From: Pseudomonadota bacterium
GTDB taxonomy: Bacteria; Pseudomonadota; Gammaproteobacteria; Competibacterales; Competibacteraceae
Assembly: GCA_030917925.1 (NCBI GenBank)
Contig: JAUPTV010000124.1
Span: 1 to 62,594 of the forward strand
Reading direction: 5' to 3'
Length of the DNA: 62,594 bases
Numbering within the stretch: the stretch's first letter is position 1; each line of letters opens with the position of its first letter. The notes under the pieces were generated by a model that did not search any database, was not told the origin of the DNA, and saw only the letters and a program-made list of their open reading frames with translations. Shown here piece after piece: positions 33,029-43,071 of the stretch. Position numbers and translations under genes: made by a program.

Positions 33029-33202
33029 TGTTGAATTTCTCCTGCTGGGTTTAAACCGGCGACGCAGATGACGGTCATCGCTGCGAAGCTGCCACCCTTA
33101 AGAATATCGGATTTGCGCAGCCTTGATCGGGTATTATTGCGCAGCCTTAGCCGCCATGCATGGCGGACCACATATCCGCAAGTTCATTCTGGGAGGAGTT
33201 TT

Positions 33203-35239
33203 ATGATTGTCGGAATCCTGTCGCTGGTCGCGGGCCTGATCGGGCTGGTCGTTGCCGCGATGTTGTACAAGTCCATAGTGCGCCGTTCCAGTGGGGACGA
33301 CCTGATGATGGCGATTGCCGCTGAGATTCAGTTGGGTGCCATGACCTACTTGCGCGCCCAGTACACCAAGATCGCCGTTTTTGCCTTAGTGATCGCTATT
33401 TTGCTATCCGTGCAGTATGGCTTCCCCACCAGTCTGGCCTTCCTGCTCGGGGCATTGGCCTCAGCGCTGGCGGGTTTGATCGGGATGTACGCAGCGACCA
33501 AGGCCAATGTTCGCGTTACGGCCGCGGCGCGGGAACAGGGCCTCGGTGAGGCGCTGCTGGTGGGCTTCAACGGTGGTGCGGTCATGGGTCTGGCCGTCGC
33601 CAGCTTCGGTTTGCTCGGCCTGGGCCTCATTTTTACCGGCCTGGCATCCAGTTTTGCGGTTGATCCGGAGCAGATCTCAGTGGTTTGGGGCTTCTCGATG
33701 GGTGCTTCATCTATCGCGTTGTTCGCCCGGGTCGGCGGCGGCATCTTCACCAAGGCTGCAGACGTCGGTTCCGATCTGGTCGGCAAGGTGGAGGCCGGCA
33801 TTCCCGAAGACGATCCGCGTAATCCAGGCGTCATCGCTGACAACGTCGGTGATAATGTCGGCGATATCGCGGGTATGGGCGCAGACATTTTTGAATCTTA
33901 TGTCGGAGCCATGGTCGCCACCGTGACGCTGGCAGCGACTTTCACTGCGGTGCAACTGACCGACCAGTTTGGCAGTGACATCAGCCGTTCGATGCTGGTG
34001 ACCCTCCCCCTGGCGTTGGCCATCATCGGCCTGATCTCATCGCTGGTCGGTATCTATGGCATGAACGCTTTTAAAAAGTATGGGCCAGAAAAAGCCTTGG
34101 CGATTTCCGAAACCAGTGCCTCTGTACTCTTTCTCTTTCTGTCGCTATTGACCATGTTGGCGCTGGGCTATAGCTGGTCGCTGTTCTTCGCTATTCTGGC
34201 CGGCAACCTGGCGGGCGTCGCCATTGGCCGGGCAGCCTGGTATTACACATCATCCAAACCGGTCACACGCATCGTGGAATCCTGCAAGACCGGCCCCGCA
34301 ACCAACATCATCACGGGCCTGGCAGTAGGGTTAGAGAGCTGTGCGATACCGATGTTGATCATCGTGCTGACCATCTTCGTCGCCTACCAAACGGCGGGCC
34401 AGTATGGTATCGCCATTGCCGCAGTCGGCATGTTAGCCACCGCGGGCGTGACCATGACCATTGACGCTTCCGGGCCGATCTCCGACAACGCGGGCGGCAT
34501 CGCCGAAATGTCGCATCAACCTGCCGAAGTTCGCGCTATTACCGATCACCTTGACGCGATTGGCAACACCACCGCTGCCACGGGTAAGGGCTTCGCTATC
34601 GGTTCAGCCGCACTGACGGCTCTGGCGCTGTTTGTTTCCTATAAACAGGCGGTCGAACTGGCCATTGGCAAACCCCTGCCCATGGATATTACCGATCCTC
34701 TGGTCATTATTGGCGTCTTGCTGGGCGGCATGGTGATTCTGCTGGCTGCGGCGATGACCATGAGTTCGGTCGGGCGGGCGGCGATGGAGATGGTGACAGA
34801 AATCCGTCGCCAGTTCCGTGAAATCCCTGGCCTGTTGCAGGGTACGGCAAAACCGGATACCGCACGCTGCGTGGCCATCTCGACTGATGCGGCGTTGCGC
34901 GAGATGATTCCCCCCGGCCTTCTTGCCGTCATGTCGCCGGTGATTGTTGGCTTCTTCTTCGGCCCGGTGGCGCTCGGCGGGATGCTGCTGGGTTCGCTGC
35001 TCACTGGCATGACCATGGCCCTGCTGATGTCCAACGCCGGCGGTGCCTGGGACAACGCCAAGAAGTCGATTGAAGCCGGTCAACTGGCGGGTGAACGCAA
35101 GGGCGGCGACGCTCATGCAGCAGCGGTGATTGGCGATACCGTCGGTGATCCGTTCAAGGACACCAGCGGCCCGGCCATGAACATCCTGGTCAAACTGCTT
35201 TCCATCGTGTCTCTGATCCTGGTACCGTTCATCACCTGA
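33203..35239 (+). CDS. hppA: Membrane-bound ion-pumping pyrophosphatase
   Basis: Hydrolyses pyrophosphate and pumps H+ or Na+ across the inner membrane. The 678-residue protein has about 16 membrane segments and the catalytic signatures [21 protein letters not shown] (in part), [14 protein letters not shown] and the C-terminal [19 protein letters not shown]. The motif [18 protein letters not shown] has Ala where K+-independent enzymes have Lys and Gly where they have Thr, so it looks K+-dependent. [17 protein letters not shown] is also the form seen in Na+-pumping members. ATG 33203 has GGGAGGAG upstream; the open frame before it is not supported. A CTCTTCC hairpin follows the stop. Confidence 0.93.
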   Translation: MIVGILSLVAGLIGLVVAAMLYKSIVRRSSGDDLMMAIAAEIQLGAMTYLRAQYTKIAVFALVIAILLSVQYGFPTSLAFLLGALASALAGLIGMYAATKANVRVTAAAREQGLGEALLVGFNGGAVMGLAVASFGLLGLGLIFTGLASSFAVDPEQISVVWGFSMGASSIALFARVGGGIFTKAADVGSDLVGKVEAGIPEDDPRNPGVIADNVGDNVGDIAGMGADIFESYVGAMVATVTLAATFTAVQLTDQFGSDISRSMLVTLPLALAIIGLISSLVGIYGMNAFKKYGPEKALAISETSASVLFLFLSLLTMLALGYSWSLFFAILAGNLAGVAIGRAAWYYTSSKPVTRIVESCKTGPATNIITGLAVGLESCAIPMLIIVLTIFVAYQTAGQYGIAIAAVGMLATAGVTMTIDASGPISDNAGGIAEMSHQPAEVRAITDHLDAIGNTTAATGKGFAIGSAALTALALFVSYKQAVELAIGKPLPMDITDPLVIIGVLLGGMVILLAAAMTMSSVGRAAMEMVTEIRRQFREIPGLLQGTAKPDTARCVAISTDAALREMIPPGLLAVMSPVIVGFFFGPVALGGMLLGSLLTGMTMALLMSNAGGAWDNAKKSIEAGQLAGERKGGDAHAAAVIGDTVGDPFKDTSGPAMNILVKLLSIVSLILVPFIT

Positions 35240-35252
35240 ACAGTGCGCTTTG

Positions 35253-35277
35253 ACCCCTCTTCCGCAACGGGAGAGGG
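35253..35277. terminator. Hairpin after the pyrophosphatase gene
   Basis: CCCCTCT (starting about 35253) pairs with AGAGGGG (ending about 35278), with extra pairing CC/GG inside. A weak TTCTT tail follows. Member of the window's CTCCC/GGGAG hairpin set. Confidence 0.5.
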
Positions 35278-35358
35278 GCGTTCTTAAAGCAAGGGAAAGT
35301 CAGCAAACCTGTATATTGTAGTCCTGCCATTACGAAAAACCCGCTGTCGTTACACCCT

Positions 35359-35772
35359 ATGGCATTCTCCTCCGAAATTTGCGTCCTTTGTCGTCGCATG
35401 CCCTGCATGACAGGACTGCTGCTCGTGCTTGTCGTGCTGGTTAATGACTGGGCATCCTACGCCAACAGGGTCTCCACCTCGCACGATCCGGCTACTTGGT
35501 CCGGGCATGACGACGCGCCGCTTCTGGCCACGCAATTCGGTGAGCACGACCACAGCCATGATGAGTCGCAATCGGATGATGACCGCAGCGCCGGTCATCA
35601 ACATGGGCACCACACCGCAGATCACAGCCACGACACCTCCAACTTACCCGATAGTGAAACGCACACGGTGGTGATGCTCTCGGATGCCTGGGTCGTGGCA
35701 TCGCCGATAGTGGCTTATCCTGCCCCCTGCTTTTGCCTTGAACGACCGCCAAAATCCCTTTCGATATGCTGA
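35359..35772 (+). CDS. Small histidine-rich exported protein
   Basis: A 137-residue protein with an N-terminal hydrophobic segment (MTGLLLVLVVLVNDWASYA) that reads as a signal peptide or anchor, and a centre packed with His and Asp (GEHDHSHDE, HQHGHHTADHSHD). The C-terminus has PCFCLERPP. This composition fits a periplasmic metal-binding protein; it recalls CzcI-like small proteins of zinc/cobalt systems, but only by build. Its 3' end precedes the HupE-like gene, whose frame is open across the junction. Confidence 0.65.
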   Translation: MAFSSEICVLCRRMPCMTGLLLVLVVLVNDWASYANRVSTSHDPATWSGHDDAPLLATQFGEHDHSHDESQSDDDRSAGHQHGHHTADHSHDTSNLPDSETHTVVMLSDAWVVASPIVAYPAPCFCLERPPKSLSIC

Positions 35773-35833
35773 CGCAACCGGTCGGTCGTCTTCAACGATG
35801 CGACCCTTGACTCAATCTCATCGGAAGCAATCC

Positions 35834-36535
35834 ATGGTCCTTTCATTCCCTGATCGAGGGCAGTCGGCGCGACTGTCCCACTTTGGTCTATTGCTGCAAG
35901 TTATTGCAGGCATTTTCCTCTACCTGCTCTTGACCGCTTTCGCTCACGCTCATGGCGTGGCCGAGGGCGACAAGGGCTATATCCAGGAAATCTCGGGTAC
36001 GCATCTGCTGCCCTTCACCTACCTTGGTACCAAGCACATGGTCACCGGATACGACCATCTGCTATTCCTCGCTGGGGTGATCTTCTTCCTCTACAGGCTC
36101 AAGGACATCGCGCTCTACGTCAGCCTGTTCGCCATCGGGCACTCAGTCACCATGCTGTACGGCGTCTACGCTGGGGTGAATGTCAATGCCTATGTGATCG
36201 ACGCGATCATCGGCCTGTCGGTGGTCTACAAGGCGCTCGACAACCTCGGTGCCTACCAGCGCTGGTTCGGCGTACAGCCGAACACCAAGGTGGCGACCCT
36301 GATCTTCGGCTTGTTCCATGGCTTCGGCCTGGCCGCGAAAATCCAGGAGTTCGAAATCGCCCGCGATGGCCTGCTGCCCAACTTGCTGGCGTTCAACGTC
36401 GGTGTGGAGATCGGCCAGTTGCTCGCGCTGGGCGCGATCCTGATCGTGATGGGTTTCTGGCGGCGCACCGCTGGCGACGTCACCGTCACGCTGAAGGCCA
36501 AAGGCGATTACGCGAAGATCGAGCGCGTGCTGTAA
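35834..36535 (+). CDS. HupE/UreJ family membrane protein
   Basis: A 233-residue multi-pass protein of the HupE/UreJ-2 type. Motifs are GTKHMVTGYDHLLFLAG near the N-terminus, LFAIGHSVTMLYG and LIFGLFHGFGLA; the His and Asp residues in them are typical of metal permeases of this family, several of which carry Ni2+ or Co2+. ATG 35834 is preceded by GGAAG and a signal-like stretch follows. It lies 61 bases after the His-rich protein and upstream of an EamA transporter with a His tail, so the three form a probable metal-handling unit. Confidence 0.8.
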   Translation: MVLSFPDRGQSARLSHFGLLLQVIAGIFLYLLLTAFAHAHGVAEGDKGYIQEISGTHLLPFTYLGTKHMVTGYDHLLFLAGVIFFLYRLKDIALYVSLFAIGHSVTMLYGVYAGVNVNAYVIDAIIGLSVVYKALDNLGAYQRWFGVQPNTKVATLIFGLFHGFGLAAKIQEFEIARDGLLPNLLAFNVGVEIGQLLALGAILIVMGFWRRTAGDVTVTLKAKGDYAKIERVL

Positions 36536-36543
36536 GCAAGGCA

Positions 36544-36566
36544 CCCTCACTCCAGTGGGGTGAGGG
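36544..36566. repeat. GC-rich hairpin between HupE-like and EamA genes
   Basis: CCCTCAC (36544-36550) pairs with GTGAGGG (36560-36566). It has no T tract and may act as an intercistronic RNA hairpin. Confidence 0.5.
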
Positions 36567-36621
36567 CGTTTCCGGCTATCGTTTCCACCGAATGGCATCC
36601 TCGCCGTCTCCGACAAGAACC

Positions 36622-37665
36622 ATGAACAATATCTATGTGATCCATGCGCTCCTCGCGGCAGCCTTGTTCGGCGCGAGTACGCCATTCGCCAAACTACTCG
36701 TCGGCGAGATGTCGCCCTGGCTGCTAGCCGGACTGCTCTATCTGGGAAGTGGATTCGGGCTGGCTGCGGCGCGTCTGATCCGCGATCGGGGCTGGACGCC
36801 ATCCGGCCTCGCCAAGGATGAATGGCCCTGGCTATTGGGGGCGATCTTCTTCGGCGGGGTGCTGGGGCCACTTGCCCTGATGTTCGGCCTGACCGGCACC
36901 AGCGGATCGACCGCCTCGCTGCTGCTCAACTTCGAGGCGGTGCTGACCGCTGTGATCGCCTGGGTCGTCTTCAAGGAAAATACCGACCGCCGCATCGTAC
37001 TCGGCATGCTCGCCATCGTGGCCGGTGGCGTGGTGTTGTCCTGGTCGGGAGGCGAAGGCGGAACAAGCAACTGGGTTGGGCCGCTGGCCATCATCGCTGG
37101 TTGCCTGTGCTGGGCCATCGACAACAACCTGACGCGGCGCGTGTCGGCCTCGGATGCGCTGTTCATTGCGGGTGCGAAGGGCGCCGTAGCGGGTGCCGTC
37201 AACGTCTGGCTGGCGTTCGCGCTCGGGGCAAGCTTGCCGGGAAGTGTAACCCTGTTGGGTACGATGGTTGTCGGCTTGTTCGGCTACGGCATCAGCCTCG
37301 TGCTCTTCGTTCTTGCACTGCGCGGCCTGGGCACGGCGCGCACTGGAGCCTACTTCTCCACTGCACCCTTCATCGGCGCGGTGATGTCCCTCGTCCTGCT
37401 CGGCGAAACGACCTCAGTCGCGTTCTGGCTCGCAGCAGCGCTGATGGGTTGGGGGGTGTGGCTGCACCTGACCGAACACCATGAGCACGAACATGGGCAT
37501 GAACCGATGGAGCACCGTCACCCGCATGTTCACGAAGAGCATCATCGGCATGACCATGACTTCGATTGGAAAAGCGACGAGCCGCACGAGCACTGGCATC
37601 AACACGAAATAATAGTGCATAAGCATCCCCATTTCCCCGACATCCACCATCGGCACACGCATTGA
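36622..37665 (+). CDS. EamA/DMT-family transporter with histidine-rich C-terminal tail
   Basis: A 347-residue drug/metabolite-type transporter with ten membrane segments (two EamA repeats, about residues 3-140 and 150-290; LFGASTPFAKLL and GTSGSTASLLLNFEAVLTA are typical). After the last helix comes a 60-residue tail dominated by His, Glu and Asp (EHHEHEHGHE, EEHHRHDHDFDW, HKHPHFPDIHHRHTH). The tail should bind transition metals and suggests metal export or metal-sensing control. ATG 36622 or ATG 36592 is possible. Confidence 0.82.
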   Translation: MNNIYVIHALLAAALFGASTPFAKLLVGEMSPWLLAGLLYLGSGFGLAAARLIRDRGWTPSGLAKDEWPWLLGAIFFGGVLGPLALMFGLTGTSGSTASLLLNFEAVLTAVIAWVVFKENTDRRIVLGMLAIVAGGVVLSWSGGEGGTSNWVGPLAIIAGCLCWAIDNNLTRRVSASDALFIAGAKGAVAGAVNVWLAFALGASLPGSVTLLGTMVVGLFGYGISLVLFVLALRGLGTARTGAYFSTAPFIGAVMSLVLLGETTSVAFWLAAALMGWGVWLHLTEHHEHEHGHEPMEHRHPHVHEEHHRHDHDFDWKSDEPHEHWHQHEIIVHKHPHFPDIHHRHTH

Positions 37666-37744
37666 GAATGTGGCTGATTACCGCTTGAGTTTGCCGATTT
37701 GAATAACCGTTCGCTACCCGCAGGAGGCGGTGATGACGGACTCA

Positions 37745-37984
37745 CTATGGGCGCTGGAACAAATAAGTCATTTCCTGAAACCAATTTTCATAGTTCTTGT
37801 GAAATTCCGCCAACTGCACATTCCCCGCTGTTTTGGCCATGTAATCGTTGAGAATCGGCAACTGCAATTGCGCAAGGTGTGCAGCATCCTCATAGCGGGT
37901 GGCAGTTAAAAAAGAAGAGAGGCTGATGATCGGACCACAACAATCTTCATGGTCACGCTTAGAACCACATGAACATAACGCCAT
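37745..37984 (-). CDS. Small SEC-C zinc-motif protein
   Basis: A 79-residue protein beginning MALCSCGSKRDHEDCCGPII, the SEC-C type CxC...CC metal-binding motif also found in YchJ-like proteins and at the SecA C-terminus. The rest is helical and not recognised. ATG 37984 has GGAG upstream; the frame extends to 38014 without support and would then overlap the next gene. It may be a short free-standing SEC-C protein or a shortened YchJ. Confidence 0.6.
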   Translation of the reverse strand: MALCSCGSKRDHEDCCGPIISLSSFLTATRYEDAAHLAQLQLPILNDYMAKTAGNVQLAEFHKNYENWFQEMTYLFQRP

Positions 37985-38010
37985 AACCCCACTCTCCAGT
38001 TCCATCAATC

Positions 38011-39582
38011 TCACCCCTGACTTTTCTCGGATTCAGCAACCCGACAGACGCGCACCTGATGGATCCGGTGTCCATTCATGTGAACCACTTCAAACTGATA
38101 GCCTTCCAGCGTGAACAGTTCGCCGCCACTCGGCACCTCGCCCAATTGGTTGAGCACCAGTCCGGCCAAGGTGTGATAGTCGGCGTCTCTGGGCAAATTC
38201 TCGCACCGCAAAAGGTCTCGCAACTCATCCAGAGACAGGCTGCCGTCCAGCAACCAGACTCCGTCCTGTTCCTGCACACTGGGGGTGTCGGTGCTGGCGG
38301 TATCCGCCAAGTCGCCAGCAATCGACGCCAAAACGTCGGAGGCGGTGACAATACCCTCCACGCCGCCGTACTCGTCCACCACCACCGCCAACGGAATGGG
38401 ATGCTGGCGCATCTGCTCCAGCACCTGCAAGGTGTTCATGCCCTCGTGAACGATGAGCGGCTCTCGCAGCGCCGCAGTGAGGTTCAGCGGTTCGCCGGCC
38501 AGCACACCAGCCAGCAGATCGCGCCCCTGCACCACACCTTGCAGGTCGTCCAATTCGCTGCGACACACCAAATAGCGGCTATAGGGATATTGTTGCAGGG
38601 TTTGCCGGAGTTGCTGCGCGTCCGCTTCGATATCCAGCCAGACAATCTCCATGCGCGGGGTCATCAAGACAGGAATGGGGCGCTCGCCCAGATTAAGCAC
38701 GCTACGGATCATGGCGCGCTCGGCCGGATCAAACAGCGATGCCGGGTTTTCAGCGCCGCTGGCCAGGGCCGCGACATCCTCGCCGACTTCAGCCGGTTCC
38801 ACACGCCCGCCCAACAGGCGTAACACGGCTTCGGCCGTGCGTTCTCGCAACGGACGCTGACCCACCAGAAATCGGCGACGGTTGAACTGCGCCCACTGAT
38901 TAAAGACTTCGATGAGTACCGAGAACCCAATAGCGGCGTACAGGTAGCCCTTGGGGATATGGAAACCCAGTCCTTCGGCCACCAGACTGAACCCAATCAT
39001 CAGCAGGAAACCCAGACAGAGAATGATGACGGTGGGATGGGCGCTGACAAAGCGGGTCAGCGGCTTGCTGGCGATCATCATCAGCATGATGGCGATCATC
39101 ACCGCTGCCATCATCACTGGCAAATGTTCGACCATGCCCACTGCGGTGATCACGGCGTCGATGGAAAATACCGCGTCCAGAACGACAATCTGCGCCACCA
39201 CGGGCCAAAAACGGGCATACAGCTTCGTGCCGCTGTGATGTTCGTCGCCCCCCTCCAGGCGTTCATGCAGTTCCATGGTGCCTTTGAACAGCAGAAACAG
39301 GCCACCCAGGGCGAGAATCAGGTCGCGCCCGGAAAACGCTTGGCCAAAAAGCGTAAATAGCGGCGCAGTCAGGGTGACTAACCAGGAGATGCTGGCCAGC
39401 AACACCAAGCGCATGAGCATCGCCAGAGTCAGGCCAATAATCCGCGCCCGGTCGCGCTCCGCAGGCGGGAGTTTGTCGGCGAGAATGGCGATAAAGATCA
39501 GATTGTCGATGCCGAGGACGATCTCCAAAACCACCAGAGTCGCCAGACCGATCCAGACCGTGGGATCAGCGATCCATTCCAT
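38011..39582 (-). CDS. TerC-CBS-CorC transporter domain protein (YoaE/YegH-like)
   Basis: A 523-residue membrane protein. Residues 1-230 form a TerC-type domain with seven helices and the acidic membrane motifs [16 protein letters not shown] and [22 protein letters not shown] pair follows (about 300-420, [27 protein letters not shown]), then a CorC/HlyC C-terminal domain (about 440-520). TerC proteins are linked to manganese export and metal loading of exported proteins. First of three successive membrane-CBS genes on this strand. Confidence 0.88.
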   Translation of the reverse strand: MEWIADPTVWIGLATLVVLEIVLGIDNLIFIAILADKLPPAERDRARIIGLTLAMLMRLVLLASISWLVTLTAPLFTLFGQAFSGRDLILALGGLFLLFKGTMELHERLEGGDEHHSGTKLYARFWPVVAQIVVLDAVFSIDAVITAVGMVEHLPVMMAAVMIAIMLMMIASKPLTRFVSAHPTVIILCLGFLLMIGFSLVAEGLGFHIPKGYLYAAIGFSVLIEVFNQWAQFNRRRFLVGQRPLRERTAEAVLRLLGGRVEPAEVGEDVAALASGAENPASLFDPAERAMIRSVLNLGERPIPVLMTPRMEIVWLDIEADAQQLRQTLQQYPYSRYLVCRSELDDLQGVVQGRDLLAGVLAGEPLNLTAALREPLIVHEGMNTLQVLEQMRQHPIPLAVVVDEYGGVEGIVTASDVLASIAGDLADTASTDTPSVQEQDGVWLLDGSLSLDELRDLLRCENLPRDADYHTLAGLVLNQLGEVPSGGELFTLEGYQFEVVHMNGHRIHQVRVCRVAESEKSQG

Positions 39583-39679
39583 AATGAAAATTTCCCCTTT
39601 GAATCATAGAGATGATGTGCAGGACACCATTGCTCAGATGACTGGTTTCAGCGCATGAATTGCCTGGCCTCGGGCACGG

Positions 39680-41020
39680 TTAGTCAGAAGTTGGTTCGTC
39701 CGACCGGGTTTCGACGGGTGCCTCGCTTGTAGACTCCGGTAGCGGAGTGGCGAGCACTTTGTCGATGCGTTTGCCGTCGAGATCGACCACTTCGAGTCGC
39801 CAGCCTTCCCAGATCACCACATCGCCAGTCTGTGGCAAGCGCTCGAGCAGCCACATCACCATCCCGGACAAGGTGTGGAACCGGGCTTTTTCCTCCTCGG
39901 GCACCGTGTTCAGTTTGAGTTGATCCTTCAACTCGGGAACTGGAATCAGGCCATCGAGCAACCACGAGCCATCCTCGCGCTGTACTGCCCAAGCGTCGTC
40001 CAGTTCCTCGGTCTGGAACTCCCCGGTGACTGCTTCCAGTACATCCTGCAAAGTCACGATCCCCTGGACCTCGCCATACTCGCCCACGACGAACACCATG
40101 CAGGTGCGCGAGGTACGGAACTGCTCCAAAAGCGCCATACCGGTGAGCGACTCGGGAACAAAAACGGCTTGTTCAAGCTGGGCGGTCAGATCCGTGATCC
40201 CTCCGCCCAGGGTCTGCTTGAAAAGCGCCTTGGTCGAGATCGTCCCGAGAATATCGTCGAGTCCACCGCGGCACACCGGAAAGCGCGAATGGTGGGAATC
40301 GAAAATGCGCCCGAGGTTGTCCGCAAGGGGCAGCGTGACGTCGAGGGCGATAATATCCGAGCGCGGCACGATGAGCGTGCCGATCTGACGATCGTCGAGT
40401 CGGAACACGTTTCTGACCATGTCATGTTCGTTCTTTTCGATGACGCCCGCTTCCGAGCCTTCATCAATCATGGCGCGGATTTCCTCCTCAGTCACACTCG
40501 ACCCGACCTTCTCGTTCTGTCCGAGCAGTTTCAGCACAACCGTCGTCGAAACGGACAGAAGATAGACGAACGGACGCGAGAGCGCCGCCAGCGCTGTGAT
40601 GGGGCGGGCGACCTTTATGGCAATGCCTTCGGGATTGATCTGTCCCAGGCGCTTGGGCACGAGTTCGCCGACGACGATAGACACATAAGTCACTACGATA
40701 ACGACCAGCGTGGTCGCCCCCCACTCACTGCTGCGCGGCGCAACACCCAAGTCCTGTAGCCACAGCGCGAAGGGTTCGGCGAGGGCGGCTTCGCCCACAA
40801 TACCGCTTAGTATGCCAATCGCCGTGATGCCGATTTGTATCGTCGACAGAAAGCGGTTGGGGTCTTGGCCGAGGGTGATCGCCACAGTTGCGGCTGGGTC
40901 ACCTTCTTCGGCCAGTCGTGCGAGTCGTGCGCGGCGTGCAGTAACCAGGGCAATTTCGGACATGGCGAAAAGCCCATTCAACGTGATGAGGGCAGCAAGA
41001 ATCAGTATTTCCATGAGCAT
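39680..41020 (-). CDS. CNNM-CBS-CorC protein (hemolysin C/PaeA-like)
   Basis: A 446-residue protein. Residues about 1-190 are the CNNM/DUF21 domain (LNGLFAMSEIALVTARRARL, VVGELVPKRLGQINPEGIA), then a CBS pair (about 210-330, GTLIVPRSDIIALD, FVVGEYGEVQGIVTLQDVLEA) and a CorC/HlyC domain (about 345-430). Family members handle Mg2+, Co2+ or polyamine export. A GAG-containing region precedes ATG 41020. It is separated by 64 bases from the next, similar gene upstream, so the two may have arisen by duplication. Confidence 0.9.
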   Translation of the reverse strand: MLMEILILAALITLNGLFAMSEIALVTARRARLARLAEEGDPAATVAITLGQDPNRFLSTIQIGITAIGILSGIVGEAALAEPFALWLQDLGVAPRSSEWGATTLVVIVVTYVSIVVGELVPKRLGQINPEGIAIKVARPITALAALSRPFVYLLSVSTTVVLKLLGQNEKVGSSVTEEEIRAMIDEGSEAGVIEKNEHDMVRNVFRLDDRQIGTLIVPRSDIIALDVTLPLADNLGRIFDSHHSRFPVCRGGLDDILGTISTKALFKQTLGGGITDLTAQLEQAVFVPESLTGMALLEQFRTSRTCMVFVVGEYGEVQGIVTLQDVLEAVTGEFQTEELDDAWAVQREDGSWLLDGLIPVPELKDQLKLNTVPEEEKARFHTLSGMVMWLLERLPQTGDVVIWEGWRLEVVDLDGKRIDKVLATPLPESTSEAPVETRSDEPTSD

Positions 41021-41084
41021 GAGGCTTTGAGAAAACGTGAGTCAGCGTGGATACGACAGACAGTGCACGAAGTTCAATGACGGG

Positions 41085-42311
41085 TCACGAGTTCGGCGAC
41101 GCCTGATCGGACGGTAGCGGGTTGGTGGTATCGATCTTCAGTCCCAGCGCCTTCGCACGCTTGGTCCAGAGTTGGCGCGCCAGGTTCTGCATATCCTCGA
41201 CCTGGTCGCCTTCATCGACGATCTCAATGCCGAGCAGGGTCTCGACCACATCTTCCAGCGTGACCACGCCCCTGGTTTCACCGTATTCGCCAATCACCAC
41301 CGCAATGTGATGGTGTTGGTCGAGGAGTTGTTCAAGCAAGGCCGATAACGGCGTCGCGCCGACCACCGCCAAAATCTCCCGGCGCAGCTCCGTGAGCGGC
41401 CGATGGCCCGTACCTTCCGCTTGCGCCAGCAGCAAATCTTCACGGAGGACAAATCCGGTGACGGCGTCGAGGTCCGTTGCGTACACGGGTAGCCGCGAGA
41501 ACAGGGTGTTGGTTCGCACCCGCAACGCATCGGATATGAGCATATCCTCTTGCAACGCCATGACTACGGTCCGTGGCGTCATGATGTCTTGCGCTCGCAG
41601 CGACCCGAAGCGGAACAGGTTGCGAATGATGCGGGACTCGCGATCGTTGATATGCCCGGATGCCTGTCCGATATGGGCCATCGCGATGAACTCGTCGCGA
41701 CTGAAGACATGCACCGTTTGCCCACGGGCAATCAGTTTGGTGAACTTCTCGGAAACCAGGATCAGCGGATACATGCTTTTAATCAGGAAATTCACATACC
41801 ACGCGGTGAATCCAGTCAGGCTGGGCCAATACACGGCGCCCAGCGTTTTGGGCAAAATTTCCGAGAGGAACAGGATCAGCAGGGTCATGACCGCCGAAAA
41901 TACCCCGAACCAGGCGTTGCCGAAGACCGCCGTGGCCTTGGCACCGGCACCGATGGCACCCACCGTATGGGCGATGGTGTTCACGGTCAGAATGGCCGCG
42001 AGTGACCGATCGATACCGTCGCCCTTGAGTTTCCGGAGTAGTGCAGCCCGCTTAGGGTCAGTTTGCTCGAGTCCACCAATGAACGAAGGGGGGATGCTCA
42101 GCAGTACGGCCTCAGCGACCGAACACATGAAAGAAAAGAAAAGCGCCAGCAGAACGTAGGCAACGAGCAGAACAGCGTCGCCGCTGATCGGGTGGGTCGC
42201 CTCAACCGCTTGATCTGCATCAGCGACGCCTGGACTCAGGGCAAGGAAAGCCACAAAGGCGGAAAGGCGCAAGAAGGGGTAAGGTCGTGGTTCAGGGTCA
42301 GGGTCATTCAT
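41085..42311 (-). CDS. CNNM-CBS protein without CorC domain
   Basis: A 408-residue protein of the same family. An N-terminal signal-like stretch (LSAFVAFLALSPGVADA) precedes the CNNM domain (about 45-225, FMCSVAEAVLLSIPPSFIGG, LILFLSEILPKTLG) and a CBS pair (about 240-365, DIMTPRTVVMAL, VVIGEYGETRGVVTLEDVVETLLG). Unlike its neighbour it stops soon after the CBS pair, with no CorC/HlyC domain. Ion transport or its control is inferred. Confidence 0.87.
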   Translation of the reverse strand: MNDPDPEPRPYPFLRLSAFVAFLALSPGVADADQAVEATHPISGDAVLLVAYVLLALFFSFMCSVAEAVLLSIPPSFIGGLEQTDPKRAALLRKLKGDGIDRSLAAILTVNTIAHTVGAIGAGAKATAVFGNAWFGVFSAVMTLLILFLSEILPKTLGAVYWPSLTGFTAWYVNFLIKSMYPLILVSEKFTKLIARGQTVHVFSRDEFIAMAHIGQASGHINDRESRIIRNLFRFGSLRAQDIMTPRTVVMALQEDMLISDALRVRTNTLFSRLPVYATDLDAVTGFVLREDLLLAQAEGTGHRPLTELRREILAVVGATPLSALLEQLLDQHHHIAVVIGEYGETRGVVTLEDVVETLLGIEIVDEGDQVEDMQNLARQLWTKRAKALGLKIDTTNPLPSDQASPNS

Positions 42312-42384
42312 TAATTTCGAGAGTACCGTAGCCAGAGAGAGACAAGATTAGCAGAAAAATCCAAGGGAACAGGGCATTTCCTGT

Positions 42385-43071
42385 TCAGTTCGCCAAGCTT
42401 GCAAAAAAGGCGGGCAATTCATCCAGCCGACTGACGACGACATCCGGCTCCACATCCCAGGGATCGAACACCGCATCCGACTGGCGTTTGACCCAGGCCG
42501 CCCGTAACCCGGATGTCTTGGCACCAATCACATCCCAGGCATTGCTGGAGATCAGCCAGGTTTCGCCCGGCAGGCGTTTGGTTCGCCGCGCCAGATAGGC
42601 GTAAACCTCTGGATTAGGCTTAAACGTGCGCAGATCATCCACGCTGACCACATCCTCCAACAACGGCAACGCACCAGCGTTGGTCAACAGCGCCCGAATA
42701 CTGGTCTCGACGCCATTGGAAAAGGCCACCTGCTGATGACCCTGAGCCTTGAGGGCATTCAGCGCCGCAGTGACTTCCTCAAACATGGGCAAATACAGAT
42801 AGGCTTCTATCAGTCGATCCTGATCGGATTCCGGTAACTCGCAACCCAGCGCCTTCTGGGTATAGAGCAAAGCCTGGCGGGTACACACATCAAAATTCGC
42901 ATAGCGCCGCATCAAGCCGCGCCGGAACGAATATTCCAATTGCTTGGTCCGCCACAGCGCCGCAAACGCAACCGCATGTTCGCCAACCAGCATCCGCAAA
43001 GGTTCGGCCAGCGCCAGTGGATCGACCAGGGTGCCGTAAACATCGAATCCTAAAGCATACGTTTTTTCCAC
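42385..43071 (-). CDS. Haloacid dehalogenase type II (HAD hydrolase)
   Basis: A 228-residue HAD-superfamily protein. Nucleophile Asp in GFDVYGTLVDP, the Ser/Asn motif VAFSNGVE, Lys in RTFKPNPEVYAYL and the acidic site WLISSNAWDVIGAKTSG match L-2-haloacid dehalogenases (haloacid dehalogenase type II), where S-N-A-x-D is diagnostic. The natural substrate may be a 2-haloacid such as chloroacetate or another small acid. Stands alone on the strand. Confidence 0.88.
   Translation of the reverse strand: MEKTYALGFDVYGTLVDPLALAEPLRMLVGEHAVAFAALWRTKQLEYSFRRGLMRRYANFDVCTRQALLYTQKALGCELPESDQDRLIEAYLYLPMFEEVTAALNALKAQGHQQVAFSNGVETSIRALLTNAGALPLLEDVVSVDDLRTFKPNPEVYAYLARRTKRLPGETWLISSNAWDVIGAKTSGLRAAWVKRQSDAVFDPWDVEPDVVVSRLDELPAFFASLAN

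Noticed and set aside
33068-33202. N-terminal extension of the pyrophosphatase
   Set aside because: The family starts at ATG 33203, which has GGGAGGAG upstream; the extension has no membrane-protein character.
37490-37662. Tandem DNA repeat in the EamA gene end
   Set aside because: The recurring CAT/CAC codons encode a histidine-rich protein tail in frame; spacing is irregular and it is not a DNA repeat array.
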